A stretch of DNA of 64,000 bases from Roseateles aquatilis (GTDB lineage: Bacteria > Pseudomonadota > Gammaproteobacteria > Burkholderiales > Burkholderiaceae_C), in contig NZ_NIOF01000004.1 of assembly GCF_002205645.1 (NCBI RefSeq), positions 186,001 through 250,000 on the forward strand. The letters are read 5' to 3'. Of this stretch, positions 7,824 to 17,296 are shown in pieces; positions within the stretch are counted from its first letter, which is position 1, and the number at the start of each line of letters is the position of its first letter. Below the pieces are notes generated by a model that had not been told where the DNA came from, did not search any database, and was given only the letters and a program-made list of their open reading frames with translations. A program made the position numbers and the translations under genes.

Positions 7824-10265
7824 ATGCAGCTGCTCTCCCAAATCGCCCGCGCCATCGCCGACTTCTTCCTGGCGCTGTGGCGCCGCACCGCGCCGATGCG
7901 CGCGTCCCTGCGGACGCTGCCGACCTGGAAGCGCATCGCGATCTGGTCCGGCGCCGGCCTGCTGACCCTGATGCTGCTGGTGGCCGGCGCTGCCGCGGTG
8001 ATCTGGCCCGGCCTGCCCGACCTGGACCGGCTGACCGACTACCAGCCCAAGCAGCCGCTGCGCGTCTACACCGCCGACGGCGAGCTGCTGGCCGAGTTCG
8101 GCGCCGAGCGCCGCAGCTACCTGCCGCTCGAGCAGATCCCCAAGCCGATGCGCGAGGCGCTGCTGGCCGTGGAGGACACCAAGTTCTACGAGCACCAGGG
8201 CATCTACCTGCCCGGCATGCTGCGCGCGGCGATCGCCAACACCTTCTCGTCCTCGCGCAGCCAGGGCGCGTCGACGATCACGCAGCAGCTCGCCCGCGAC
8301 CTGTACCTGACCAAGAAGAAGCTCTACACCCGCAAGTTCGTCGAGATCCTGCTGGCGTTGAAGATCGAGAGCCAGCTCTCCAAGGACAAGATCCTGGAGG
8401 TCTACATGAACCAGATCTACCTGGGTCAGCGGGCCTACGGCTTCGAGGCCGCCGCGCAGGCCTACTTCGGCAAGTCGCTCAAGGACCTGTCGACGGCGGA
8501 GACGGCGATGCTCGCCGGGCTGCCGCAGAACCCCTACCGCGCCAATCCGATCAGCAACCTGAAGGCCGCCAAGCGCCGCCAGGCCGTGGTGCTGCAGCGC
8601 ATGGCGGACGTGGGCATGATCACGCCGGAGCAGGCCGAGCACGCCCGCGAGGAGCCGCTCAAGCTGCGCACCGCGCAGGACCAGCGCCTGCCCTACGGCC
8701 AGTACGCCGCCGAGATGGTCCGGCAGGTGGTCCACGCGCAGTACGGCGAGGAGGCTTACAGCCGCGGCCTGCGCGTCACCACGACGCTGCGCATGGACGG
8801 CCAGATCGCCGCGTACAAGGCGCTGCGCCGCACGCTGATGGACTACGAGCGCCGCAAGGCCTGGCGCGGCCCCGAGGGCGACGTCGAGCTGCCCGCCGAC
8901 ATGGACGCCGCCGAGCAGGACGCCACCATCGCGCAGGCGCTCAGCGACCATCCGGACAACGACGACCTGCGCGCCGCCGTGGTCACGCAGGTGGCCAACA
9001 ACCGCCTCTATGCCAGCCTGCAGGACGGCGACGACATCGAGATCCGCGGCGAGGGCCTGCGCTCGGTGCAATCGGCGCTGTCGGAAAAGGCCAAGCCGGA
9101 CCTGCGCATCCAGCGCGGCTCCATCATCCGCGTGCTGCGCGGCGCCCCGACCAAGGACTTCCCCAAGGGCGCCTGGGCCGTGACGCAGTCGCCCGAGGCC
9201 GAGGGCGCGCTGGTCTCCGTCGAGCCCGACAGCGGCAAGATCCTGGCGCTGGTCGGCGGCTTCGACTTCAACCGCAACCAGTTCAACCACGCGACGCAGG
9301 CCTGGCGCCAGCCGGGCTCCAGCTTCAAGCCCTTCATCTACTCCGCCGCGATGGAGCTGGGCGCCAGCCCCGCCACGCTGGTGGACGACGCCCCCATCTC
9401 CATCGGCGACTGGAACCCGCGCAACTCCGACGGCCAGTTCGACGGCCCCATGACGCTGCGCCAGGCGCTGGCCAAGTCCAAGAACATGGTCACCATCCGC
9501 CTGTTGGAGCAGCTGACCCCGGACCGCGGCCGGTCGTGGGCGAGCAAGTTCGGCGTCGACATCGACAAGCAGCCCAACAACCTGACGCTGGCGCTGGGCT
9601 CGGGCTCGGTGACGCCGCTGCAAATGGCGAGCGCGTATTCGGTCTTCGCCAACGGCGGCTACCTGCTCAAGCCGCTGCTGATCACGAAGATCGTCGACGC
9701 GCAGAACCAGGTGCTGTTCCAGGCCGAGCCCGAGACGCTGACCGACGACCGCCGCGCCATCAGCGAACGCAACGCCTTCGTCACCGGCACGCTGCTGCGC
9801 GAGGTCGCGATCCGCGGCACCGCCTACCGCGCCAGCCAGGCGCTCAAGCGCTACGACCTGTACGGCAAGACCGGCACCACCAACGATGCGGTGGACGCCT
9901 GGTTCGCGGGCTTCCAGCGCCGCGTGGCGACGGTGGTCTGGATCGGCTACGACCAGCCGCGCAGCCTGGGCGACCGCGAAACCGGCGGCGGCATCGCGCT
10001 GCCGGCGTGGATCGACTACATGCAGGTGGCGCTGAAGGGCATCGCGCCATCGGAGATCGAGCCGCCCAAGGACGGCGTGATCCAGCAGGAAGGTCCGTTC
10101 GGCCCCGATTGGGTCTTCACCGAGTACGCTGGCGACGCCGGCCTGAAGACGGTCGGGCCGATGCCGCCGCCGCTGCCGCCGCCCGATGCGGCCTCGGGGG
10201 CGGCATCCGGCGCGGCGTCGGGCGTGCCGCCGTCCTGGTGGATGGGCGAAAAGGGAGGAGGCTGA
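7824..10265 (+). CDS. mrcA: Penicillin-binding protein 1A, bifunctional peptidoglycan synthase
   Basis: This is an 813-residue class A penicillin-binding protein that polymerises and crosslinks peptidoglycan in the periplasm. One membrane anchor lies at about residues 38-62. The GT51 glycosyltransferase domain shows E117-D-T-K-F-Y-E-H and the GASTITQQLARDLYLTKK and RKFVEILLALKIE motifs. An OB-like insert follows. The transpeptidase domain has the SxxK serine S499 (SSFK), SKN near residue 552, and K682-T-G-T. The C-terminal tail is Pro/Ala/Ser-rich (PPPLPPPDAASGAASGAAS). I start at ATG 7824 because the 26 upstream codons are not typical of the family. The next gene begins one base after the stop, indicating cotranscription. 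Confidence 0.94.
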   Translation: MQLLSQIARAIADFFLALWRRTAPMRASLRTLPTWKRIAIWSGAGLLTLMLLVAGAAAVIWPGLPDLDRLTDYQPKQPLRVYTADGELLAEFGAERRSYLPLEQIPKPMREALLAVEDTKFYEHQGIYLPGMLRAAIANTFSSSRSQGASTITQQLARDLYLTKKKLYTRKFVEILLALKIESQLSKDKILEVYMNQIYLGQRAYGFEAAAQAYFGKSLKDLSTAETAMLAGLPQNPYRANPISNLKAAKRRQAVVLQRMADVGMITPEQAEHAREEPLKLRTAQDQRLPYGQYAAEMVRQVVHAQYGEEAYSRGLRVTTTLRMDGQIAAYKALRRTLMDYERRKAWRGPEGDVELPADMDAAEQDATIAQALSDHPDNDDLRAAVVTQVANNRLYASLQDGDDIEIRGEGLRSVQSALSEKAKPDLRIQRGSIIRVLRGAPTKDFPKGAWAVTQSPEAEGALVSVEPDSGKILALVGGFDFNRNQFNHATQAWRQPGSSFKPFIYSAAMELGASPATLVDDAPISIGDWNPRNSDGQFDGPMTLRQALAKSKNMVTIRLLEQLTPDRGRSWASKFGVDIDKQPNNLTLALGSGSVTPLQMASAYSVFANGGYLLKPLLITKIVDAQNQVLFQAEPETLTDDRRAISERNAFVTGTLLREVAIRGTAYRASQALKRYDLYGKTGTTNDAVDAWFAGFQRRVATVVWIGYDQPRSLGDRETGGGIALPAWIDYMQVALKGIAPSEIEPPKDGVIQQEGPFGPDWVFTEYAGDAGLKTVGPMPPPLPPPDAASGAASGAASGVPPSWWMGEKGGG

Positions 10266-10266
10266 C

Positions 10267-11097
10267 ATGACACGCATCAGCTCGAGGTCCGCGATGCCGG
10301 CCCTGGTGCTCGGCACCACGCTGGCCGCCGCGCCGGCCTTCGCCGCGGAAGACGCCAAGGACACCATCGAGCCGGACCAGCCCGGCATCGTCGAATCGAG
10401 CAGCACCGTCGGCAAGGGCCGCGTGTTGCTGGAGACCGGCCTGGGCTACAGCCGCGACAAGAGCGACGGCGTGCGCAGCCGGTCCTGGTCGACGCCCACG
10501 CTGCTGCGCTTCGGTTTCGCCGAGGACTGGGAGTTCCGCGTCGAGACCGACGGCTACCAGCGCCTGCGCGCCACCGACACGGCCACCGGCGCCACCGCGC
10601 GCGCCAGCGGCTGGGCGGACACGGCACTCGGCGTGAAGTGGCACGTGCAGGAGAGCGACGGCGACACCAACAAGCCGGGCCTGGCCTGGCTGCTGCACTT
10701 CGACATGGACAGCGGCTCCGCGGCCTTTCGCGGCCAGGGCGTGCGCCCGTCGCTGCGCCTGACGGCCGAGTGGGACTTGCCGCGCGACTGGTCCGCCGGC
10801 CTGATCGGCGGCCTCTACCGCGACCGGCGCGAGGCCGGCGATGGTGGCGGTCATTACATCGGCGGCATCCTGGGCGCATCGCTCGGCTGGCCGATCAACG
10901 ATCGCTGGAAGGGCTACGTCGAGCTGGCCGGCGATCAACTGGCCTCGAACCGCAACGGCGGCCGCAGCATCTCCGCCGGCACCGGCGTGACCTGGCTGCT
11001 GGACCGCCGGCTGCAACTGGACGCGTCCATCAATCGCGGGCTGACCCGGCAGACGGCGGACTGGGTGCTGGGCCTGGGCGTCTCGATCGGCTTCTGA
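10267..11097 (+). CDS. Outer-membrane beta-barrel protein, phenol MetA-pathway-like family
   Basis: This 276-residue exported protein has a signal peptide ending in APAFA-AED near residue 27. The rest is made of alternating amphipathic strands and ends in the phenylalanine expected of an outer-membrane barrel (LGVSIGF). The sequence IEPDQPGIVESSSTVGKGRVLLETGLGY and the later strands resemble Pfam PF13557, transporter proteins named after the MetA pathway of phenol degradation. No phenol genes are nearby, so no substrate can be assigned. The ATG lies one base after the PBP1A stop, suggesting a shared message and possibly a cell-envelope role. Confidence 0.72.
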   Translation: MTRISSRSAMPALVLGTTLAAAPAFAAEDAKDTIEPDQPGIVESSSTVGKGRVLLETGLGYSRDKSDGVRSRSWSTPTLLRFGFAEDWEFRVETDGYQRLRATDTATGATARASGWADTALGVKWHVQESDGDTNKPGLAWLLHFDMDSGSAAFRGQGVRPSLRLTAEWDLPRDWSAGLIGGLYRDRREAGDGGGHYIGGILGASLGWPINDRWKGYVELAGDQLASNRNGGRSISAGTGVTWLLDRRLQLDASINRGLTRQTADWVLGLGVSIGF

Positions 11098-11248
11098 GCC
11101 ACCGTCCCGGATGTCGGGCCCGTGACGCGCCGGGCCGCGCGTCGAGCCGGTCGGCCCTCGCACCGAGCGGCCAAGCGATCCCGAGCGTTCCACCGCGTCC
11201 CAAGATCGCGTACAAAGCCGGCTGTCTCATTCAGCCGGTCATCGCCTC

Positions 11249-12271
11249 ATGCGCCACGTCCTACGTCTCGTCCTGCTCGCGGCCTCCTGCGCCGTCCTGC
11301 CATCCGCCTGGGCGAGCGATCCCGCCTCCGGCACGTTCACCGCCTCGCGTGCCTGCGAAGCGCTGCAGTCCTTCCGCAAGGGCACCAATCCCGGTGACGT
11401 GAAGCTCGCGCCGGGCACCGGTTATTCGATCATCGAGACCCACGGCGCCTCGCCGGGCTGGACTCGCGTGCAGGTGCCGGGCGCGCGGCCTCCGGAGCGC
11501 TGGGTCCAGAACGACTGCGGCAGCGCCGCAGGCGGCACCACGTCGGCGGCGCCCACCGCGCGCCCGCAAGCGGCCGATGCCGCCCCCGCGATGTCGGGCG
11601 CCGGCGCCTGCAAGACGCCGGACCTGTACGACAGCTTCGTGCTGGCGATGTCCTGGCAGCCCGGCTTCTGCGAATGGACGGCCGGCGGCAAGCGCGGCAA
11701 GCCCGAATGCGAAGCGATGGAACGCGGCCAGTTGAAGGTGTCCAACCTCACGCTGCACGGCCTGTGGCCCAACAGGCAGCAATGCGGCATCAGCTACGGC
11801 AACTGCGGCAACGCGCCGCTGCGGCTGTCCAAGGAGACCATCGCCTACATCGGCCCCTGGATGCCCAACTTCCTCTACGAGAAGAACTTCGGCGAGCACG
11901 AATGGCGCAAGCACGGCACCTGCCAGACCACGCTGGACCAGGATGCCTACTTCCGCCGCGCGGTCGACCTGGTGAAGCAGGTGAACGACTCCGAGGTCGG
12001 CAAATACATCCGCGCCAACATCGGCGGCGCGATCTCCAAGCGCGAGTTCTACGACCGCCTCAAGACGGCCACCGGCAGCGACGCCTACCGGGACAGCGTC
12101 AAGCTGATGTGCTCGGGCAAGTACCTCACGGAGATCCAGGTGCGCCTGCCACGTGATTACCAGGCCGGCGGCAGCTTGAAGCAACTGCTCGGCGACCAGC
12201 CCGGCGGCAGCGGCGGCGGGACCTGCGGCGGGGATGAGATCCGGATCGAGGCGAGCGGTCCCAATCGATGA
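11249..12271 (+). CDS. Ribonuclease T2 family protein, secreted, with an extra N-terminal domain
   Basis: This 340-residue exported endoribonuclease has a signal peptide of about 23 residues (ending AWA-SDP). Residues 25-92 form an extra module rich in beta-prone and Gly/Pro residues with one cysteine pair (RACEAL and QNDCG), possibly SH3-like. A low-complexity Ala/Thr/Pro linker follows. The T2 domain contains both catalytic motifs: CAS1 as L-H170-G-L-W-P-N and CAS2 as E218-W-R-K-H222-G-T-C. Several cysteines (C131, C149, C157 region and later) are consistent with disulfides in the periplasm. The family degrades RNA to cyclic and 3' nucleotides, substrates of the kind that CpdB, also encoded in this window, could process further. 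Confidence 0.9.
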   Translation: MRHVLRLVLLAASCAVLPSAWASDPASGTFTASRACEALQSFRKGTNPGDVKLAPGTGYSIIETHGASPGWTRVQVPGARPPERWVQNDCGSAAGGTTSAAPTARPQAADAAPAMSGAGACKTPDLYDSFVLAMSWQPGFCEWTAGGKRGKPECEAMERGQLKVSNLTLHGLWPNRQQCGISYGNCGNAPLRLSKETIAYIGPWMPNFLYEKNFGEHEWRKHGTCQTTLDQDAYFRRAVDLVKQVNDSEVGKYIRANIGGAISKREFYDRLKTATGSDAYRDSVKLMCSGKYLTEIQVRLPRDYQAGGSLKQLLGDQPGGSGGGTCGGDEIRIEASGPNR

Positions 12272-12316
12272 AGGGCCACGGCCCGCGCACTCGGGTGTCG
12301 CGGGCCTCCGACCTCG

Positions 12317-13438
12317 TCAGCGCTTCTTGACGATCACGCTCCCCACCGAGTACCCCGCCCCGAACGAGCAGATCACGCCCAGGTCGCCGGCCTTGAGATT
12401 GGCGCGGTGCTCGTGGAAGGCGATGATCGAGCCGGCCGACGCCGTGTTGGCGTAGGTGTCCAGGATCAACGGCGCGATCTCCGCGCCGGCCTCGCCGCCG
12501 ACCAGCTTCTTGATGACCAGTTGGTTCATGCCCAGGTTGGCCTGGTGCAGCCAGTAGCGGCCGACGTCGCCGGGCTGGATGTGCAGCGTGGCCAGGTGCT
12601 GCTCGATGTGGGCCGCGGCGATGGGCACGACTTCCTTGAAGACCTTGCGGCCCTCCTGGCGGAAGGTCTTGTCGCGCGCGTCGGGATCGCTGTCCTCGGC
12701 CTTGTTCATGAAGCCGAAGTTGTTGCGGATGTGGTTGGAGAACTGCGTCGCCAGCTTGGTGCCCAGGATCTCCCACTGCTCGTCGGCGGTGGCCGTCTCG
12801 GCGCGCTCGACGACGATGGCCGTGCACACATCGCCGAAGATGAAGTGGCAGTCGCGGTCCTTCCACTCCAGGTGGGCCGAGGTGATCTCCGGATTCACGA
12901 TCAACACGCACCTGGACGCGCCCGAGCGCACCGCGTTGAAGGCCTGCTCCAGCGCGAAGGTCGCCGACGAGCACGCCACGTTCATGTCGAAGCCATAGCC
13001 GCCCGCGCCCAGCGCCTGCTGGATCTCCACCGCCATGGCCGGGTAGGCGCGCTGCATGTTGGCGGCCGAGCAGAACACCGCGTCGACGTCCTCGGGCTTC
13101 TTGTTGGCCGCGGCCAGCGCCTTGCGCGACGCGTCGACGGCGATCTCGGCCATCAGCGACAGCTGGTCGTCCGGACGTTCCTCGAAGCGCGGATACATGC
13201 GCGTCGGATCGAGCACGCCGTCCTTCTCGATCACGTAGCGCTGCTTGATGCCGGAGGCCTTCTCGATGAACTCGACGCTGGAGTGCACCAGCGGCTCGCG
13301 CGTGCCGGCGGCGATGGCCGGGGCGTGCTCCGCGTTCTGCAGGTCCACGTAGCGGTTGAAGGCTTGCACCAACTCGGCGTTGGTGATGACGTGGGGCGGT
13401 TGATAGAGACCGGTACCGCTGATGACGACGGAGTGCAT
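12317..13438 (-). CDS. Beta-ketoacyl-ACP synthase III (FabH-like)
   Basis: This is a 373-residue thiolase-fold condensing enzyme. The KAS III catalytic triad is present: C156 in MNVACSSAT, H298 in WLHQANLG, and N331 in YANTASAG. It is longer than E. coli FabH (317 residues), with inserts after residue 30 and around 240-262. It therefore probably belongs to a FabH-like side group that may prime with acyl groups other than acetyl-CoA. No other fatty-acid or polyketide gene lies nearby, so its product is unknown. I take ATG 13438, where similarity begins; upstream codons are Arg/Gly-rich and belong to the spacer. The gene is divergent from guaC. Confidence 0.88.
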   Translation of the reverse strand: MHSVVISGTGLYQPPHVITNAELVQAFNRYVDLQNAEHAPAIAAGTREPLVHSSVEFIEKASGIKQRYVIEKDGVLDPTRMYPRFEERPDDQLSLMAEIAVDASRKALAAANKKPEDVDAVFCSAANMQRAYPAMAVEIQQALGAGGYGFDMNVACSSATFALEQAFNAVRSGASRCVLIVNPEITSAHLEWKDRDCHFIFGDVCTAIVVERAETATADEQWEILGTKLATQFSNHIRNNFGFMNKAEDSDPDARDKTFRQEGRKVFKEVVPIAAAHIEQHLATLHIQPGDVGRYWLHQANLGMNQLVIKKLVGGEAGAEIAPLILDTYANTASAGSIIAFHEHRANLKAGDLGVICSFGAGYSVGSVIVKKR

Positions 13439-13577
13439 GGTGTGCGACTTGTTGTGGCGCCCCGCGAGCCGGGACAAGGGGCGCAAGTTTAGCGAACCGC
13501 CGCCAAAAGCCCCTGAACGGGGCGTGCCGCACCGCCGTGTGGCGGGCGCGCCCGCGCCGCATGCGTAGAATGAGCCA

Positions 13578-13609
13578 CCGGGCCCAAATTTTTGGACCCG
13601 GTTTTTTTT
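13578..13609 (+). terminator. Strong intrinsic terminator in the fabH-guaC divergent spacer
   Basis: The stem CCGGGCCCAA/TTGGACCCGG (13578-13587 and 13592-13601, one mismatch) has a four-base loop and is followed by eight consecutive T. It points rightwards and lies 124 bases before the guaC start, yet no plus-strand gene ends near it. A TAGAAT box at 13566-13571 sits just before the stem. It may act as a leader attenuator for guaC or end an antisense RNA. Confidence 0.8.
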
Positions 13610-13732
13610 GCCCGTCGTGCCGCGCGATCCTCGCGCGCGCATGGCCGGGCGGAACCGCCGGGTCCGAAGTCAAGCGCTCGCAGCCCAGGGCATGCACTGC
13701 ATCAACGCAGCCCGACATTGCGACTTTGGACC

Positions 13733-14710
13733 ATGGAAATCTTTGACTACGACAACATCCTGCTGCTTCCGCGCAAGTGCCGCGTGGACAGCCGCGGCGA
13801 ATGCGACACGGCCGTGGACTTCGGCCCCCGGCGCTTCAAGCTGCCGGTGGTGCCGGCCAACATGAAGACCGTCGTCGACGAGTCCATCACCGAATGGCTG
13901 GCCGCCAACGGCTACTTCTACGTGATGCACCGCTTCGACCTGGACGCCCTGGCCTTCGCCCGCGGGATGCGGGACAAGGGGCTGGTGGTGTCCCTGAGCG
14001 CGGGCGTCAAGCCGGCCGACTACGACCTGATCGACCGCCTCGCGGCCGACGGCGTCGGCGCCGACTACATCACCATCGACATCGCCCACGGCCATGCCGA
14101 CTCGGTGCAGCGGATGATCGGCCACATCAAGCAAAAGCTGCCCGACACCTTCGTGATCGCCGGCAACGTCGGCACGCCGGAAGGCGTCATCGACCTGGAG
14201 AACTGGGGCGCCGACGCGACCAAGGTGGGCATCGGGCCGGGCAAGGTCTGCATCACGCGGCTCAAGACCGGCTTCGGCACCGGCGGCTGGCAGCTCTCGG
14301 CCTTGAAGTGGTGCGCCCGCGTCGCGACCAAGCCCATCGTGGCCGACGGCGGCATCCGCCATCACGGCGACATCGCCAAGAGCATCCGCTTCGGCGCGTC
14401 GATGGTCATGATCGGCTCGCTCTTCGCCGGCCACGAGGAGTCCCCGGGCCAGACCGTCGAGGTCGACGGCAAGCGCTACAAGGAGTACTACGGCTCCGCG
14501 TCCGACTTCAACAAGGGCGAGTACAAGCACGTCGAAGGCAAGCGCATCCTGGAGCCCGTCAAGGGCCACCTGCCCGACACGCTGCGCGAGATGGAAGAGG
14601 ACCTGCAAAGCTCCATCTCCTACGCCGGCGGCCGTACCCTGACCGACCTGCGCAAGGTGAACTACGTCGTCCTCGGCGGCGAGAACGCGGGCGAACACCT
14701 GTTCATGTGA
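13733..14710 (+). CDS. guaC: GMP reductase, Bacillus-type
   Basis: This 325-residue cytoplasmic enzyme converts GMP to IMP with NADPH, releasing ammonia, and so links guanine to adenine nucleotide pools. The TIM-barrel IMPDH/GMPR fold shows the catalytic cysteine C173 in [11 protein letters not shown], the phosphate loop [11 protein letters not shown], and the flap [10 protein letters not shown]. Length and wording follow the short B. subtilis form (326 residues) much more closely than E. coli GuaC (347 residues). CBS domains, which would indicate IMP dehydrogenase, are absent. The ATG at 13733 begins the family-typical [14 protein letters not shown] terminator-like hairpin precedes the gene, and an inverted repeat separates it from the convergent metE. 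Confidence 0.94.
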   Translation: MEIFDYDNILLLPRKCRVDSRGECDTAVDFGPRRFKLPVVPANMKTVVDESITEWLAANGYFYVMHRFDLDALAFARGMRDKGLVVSLSAGVKPADYDLIDRLAADGVGADYITIDIAHGHADSVQRMIGHIKQKLPDTFVIAGNVGTPEGVIDLENWGADATKVGIGPGKVCITRLKTGFGTGGWQLSALKWCARVATKPIVADGGIRHHGDIAKSIRFGASMVMIGSLFAGHEESPGQTVEVDGKRYKEYYGSASDFNKGEYKHVEGKRILEPVKGHLPDTLREMEEDLQSSISYAGGRTLTDLRKVNYVVLGGENAGEHLFM

Positions 14711-14731
14711 GCCAAAACCCCTTCAGCCCCA

Positions 14732-14813
14732 CCCGGATTTCATCCGGGAAGTCCCATCACCTGGTTGGGGCCGGAATGGGGTGAGGGGGTCCAGGAGGGA
14801 GCCCCCTCACCCC
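14732..14813. terminator. Two hairpins between convergent guaC and metE
   Basis: CCCGGAT/ATCCGGG (14732-14738 and 14742-14748, three-base loop) lies just after the guaC stop. A second, longer inverted repeat is GGGGTGAGGGGG/CCCCCTCACCCC (14778-14789 and 14802-14813, twelve-base loop), perfect over 12 bp. Neither has a T run, so they may mark a bidirectional or processed 3' end rather than classical terminators. Confidence 0.5.
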
Positions 14814-14866
14814 GTGGAGTGCCCGCGCCAGGCCGACCGCAGTCGAACAGGCTCAGGCACTCCGCC

Positions 14867-17200
14867 TCAACCCGCGACCTCCGCCCTCAACACCTGCGCC
14901 GCCTCCACCATGTGGCGCAATGCCGCCTCCGTCTCCGGCCACCCGCGCGTCTTCAACCCGCAGTCCGGATTGACCCACAGCTGCTCCGCCGGGATCACCT
15001 CGGCGGCCTTGCGCAGCAACCGCAGCATCTCTTCCCTGGCCGGCACGCGCGGTGAGTGGATGTCGTACACCCCCGGCCCGATCTCATTCGGATAGCGGAA
15101 GCCTCCGCCCTCCCCGCCGAAGCCGCGCAGCAGCTCCATGTCCGAGCGGCTGGTCTCGATGGTGATGACGTCGGCGTCCATCGCGGCGATCTCGGGAAGG
15201 ATGTCGTTGAACTCCGAATAGCACATGTGCGTGTGGATCTGCGTCTCGTCCCGCACCGGCGATGCCGCCACGCGGAACGCGCGCGTCGCCCAGTCCAGGT
15301 AGGCCGCGCGCGCCGAGCGCCGCAGCGGCAGGCCTTCGCGGATGGCGGGCTCGTCGATCTGGATGACGGCGATGCCGGCGCCTTCCAGGTCGGCGACCTC
15401 GTCGCGGATCGCCAGCGCGATCTGCAGCGCGGTGTCGGCGCGCGGCTGGTCGTCGCGCACGAAGGACCACTGCAGGATCGTGATCGGCCCGGTCAGCATG
15501 CCCTTCATCGGCCGGCCGGTGAGGCTTTGCGCGTAGGTGGTCCAGTCGACGGTCATCGGCGTCGGCCGCGACACGTCGCCGAACAGCACCGGCGGCTTCA
15601 CGCAGCGCGAGCCGTAGGACTGCACCCAGCCGTTCGCGGTGAACGCGAAGCCGTCGAGCTGCTCGCCGAAGTACTCGACCATGTCGTTGCGCTCGGCCTC
15701 GCCGTGCACCAGCACGTCCAGGCCCAATGCCTCCTGACGCCGCACCGCGTGCTCGATCTCGGCGCGCATCGCGTCGCGGTAGGCATCGCCGGCGAGCGTG
15801 CCGCGCTTGAACGCGGCGCGGGCGGCACGGATCTCCGGCGTCTGAGGGAACGATCCGATCGTCGTCGTCGGGAACGCCGGCAGCCGCAGCCGTTCACGCT
15901 GCGCGACCCGGCGCGCCGGGAAGGCGGAGACTCGCCGGTCCGCGTCCGGCGGCAGCGCCGCCAGGCGCTGCGCGACGGCAAGCTGGCGCACGCGCGGGCT
16001 CTTCTCACGCGACCGCCGCGCGGCGCGAGCATCCAGCAGCGCCTGGACCACCGACGCCTCGTCGCCCCACAGCGCACGCTTGAGGATGCGCAGCTCATCG
16101 AGCTTCTCGACGGCCCCGGCCAGCCAGCCGCGCACCTCGTTGTCCAGCGAAGCATCCTCGCGCAGGCTCATCGGCACATGCAGCAGCGAGCAAGACGCCG
16201 CCACCCAGATCCGCCCGCCGCGCAGCTCACGCACCTCGCGCAGCCTGGCCAGCGTGGCATCCAGGTCGGCACGCCAGATGTTGCGGCCGTCGACGATGCC
16301 GACGGACAGTTCCCGGTCGAGCGGCAGGCGCATCGCGACCTCCAGCAACTCCTCCGGCGCACGTACCGCGTCCACATGCAGGCCGGCCACCGGCAGCTCG
16401 CAGGCCAGCGCCAGGTTCTCCGCCAGCGGGGAGAAATACGTCGCCAGCAGCAGGTGCTGATCGACTTTCCTCAGCCCGGCGTAAGCGCGGCGCAGCGCCT
16501 CCTGCCAGGCGGGCTCCAGGTCGAGTCCCAGGATGGGCTCGTCCAGCTGGACCCAGGTCACGCCGCGCGCGGCGAGCTTGGTCAACAGCTGCTCGTAGGC
16601 CGGCAGCAGCTTGTCCAGCAGCGACAGGCGATCGAAGCCCTCTTCCTTGCTCTTGCCCAGGTACAGGAAGCTCACCGGACCGAGCAGCGCCACCTTGGGG
16701 CTGGCCGGCAACGCGATCGCCTGGTCGACCTCGGCCAGCAGGCGCTCGGCGTTCAGGCTGAAGGTGGTGGCGCCGTCGAACTCGGGGACCAGGTAGTGGT
16801 AGTTCGTGTCGAACCACTTGGTCATCTCCAGCGCCGCCGCCCCCTCGCCGGAGGTCGCGCCGCAGCCGCAGCCCTCGCCGTGGGCATGGGCGGTCGTGCC
16901 GCGCGCCATCGCGAAGTAGCGCTGCAACGGCGCCTCCTGGCCGGTGAAACCGAAGCGGCGCGGCTCGCAGCCGAACAACTGGATCAGGTTGGCGACCTGG
17001 TCATAGAAGGCGAAGTCTCCGACCGCGACACGGTCCAGGCCCGCCTCCAGCTGCAGCCGCCAGTGCCGCGCGCGCAGCTCCGCGCCGGTGGCCTCCAGCG
17101 ACGCGGCGTCGATCTCGCCGCGCCAATGGCGCTCCAGCGCCACCTTCAATTCGCGCTGCGCGCCGATGCGGGGGAAACCCAGCACATGAGTCCGAATCAT
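14867..17200 (-). CDS. metE: Cobalamin-independent methionine synthase
   Basis: This 777-residue cytoplasmic enzyme transfers the methyl group of 5-methyltetrahydropteroyl-triglutamate to homocysteine. The two homologous TIM barrels are both visible: the N-terminal one opens with [14 protein letters not shown], and the C-terminal one with [16 protein letters not shown]. The zinc ligands are H658 and C660 in [11 protein letters not shown], about E682, and C747 in [11 protein letters not shown] short glycine/cysteine insert (GEGCGCG) lies near residue 110. The gene is divergent from the LysR-type regulator metR, the standard arrangement in which MetR with homocysteine activates metE. The cobalamin riboswitch in this window controls btuB, not this gene. 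Confidence 0.96.
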   Translation of the reverse strand: MIRTHVLGFPRIGAQRELKVALERHWRGEIDAASLEATGAELRARHWRLQLEAGLDRVAVGDFAFYDQVANLIQLFGCEPRRFGFTGQEAPLQRYFAMARGTTAHAHGEGCGCGATSGEGAAALEMTKWFDTNYHYLVPEFDGATTFSLNAERLLAEVDQAIALPASPKVALLGPVSFLYLGKSKEEGFDRLSLLDKLLPAYEQLLTKLAARGVTWVQLDEPILGLDLEPAWQEALRRAYAGLRKVDQHLLLATYFSPLAENLALACELPVAGLHVDAVRAPEELLEVAMRLPLDRELSVGIVDGRNIWRADLDATLARLREVRELRGGRIWVAASCSLLHVPMSLREDASLDNEVRGWLAGAVEKLDELRILKRALWGDEASVVQALLDARAARRSREKSPRVRQLAVAQRLAALPPDADRRVSAFPARRVAQRERLRLPAFPTTTIGSFPQTPEIRAARAAFKRGTLAGDAYRDAMRAEIEHAVRRQEALGLDVLVHGEAERNDMVEYFGEQLDGFAFTANGWVQSYGSRCVKPPVLFGDVSRPTPMTVDWTTYAQSLTGRPMKGMLTGPITILQWSFVRDDQPRADTALQIALAIRDEVADLEGAGIAVIQIDEPAIREGLPLRRSARAAYLDWATRAFRVAASPVRDETQIHTHMCYSEFNDILPEIAAMDADVITIETSRSDMELLRGFGGEGGGFRYPNEIGPGVYDIHSPRVPAREEMLRLLRKAAEVIPAEQLWVNPDCGLKTRGWPETEAALRHMVEAAQVLRAEVAG

Positions 17201-17296
17201 GTTGTTCTCGTTGATGTTGAACAGAATGATGAATGATCCGGTGTTGACGACTATGATTCAAACGAAAGTTTTTCGGATTGATCATTAGGATCGCTC

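Noticed and set aside
15056-17236. Plus-strand frame across metE
   Set aside because: Antisense shadow of metE with no domain.
17201-17296. MetR binding box in the metE-metR spacer
   Set aside because: No TGAA-N5-TTCA match exists; the loose TGAAT...ATTCA pair at 17230-17260 has too long a spacing to claim.
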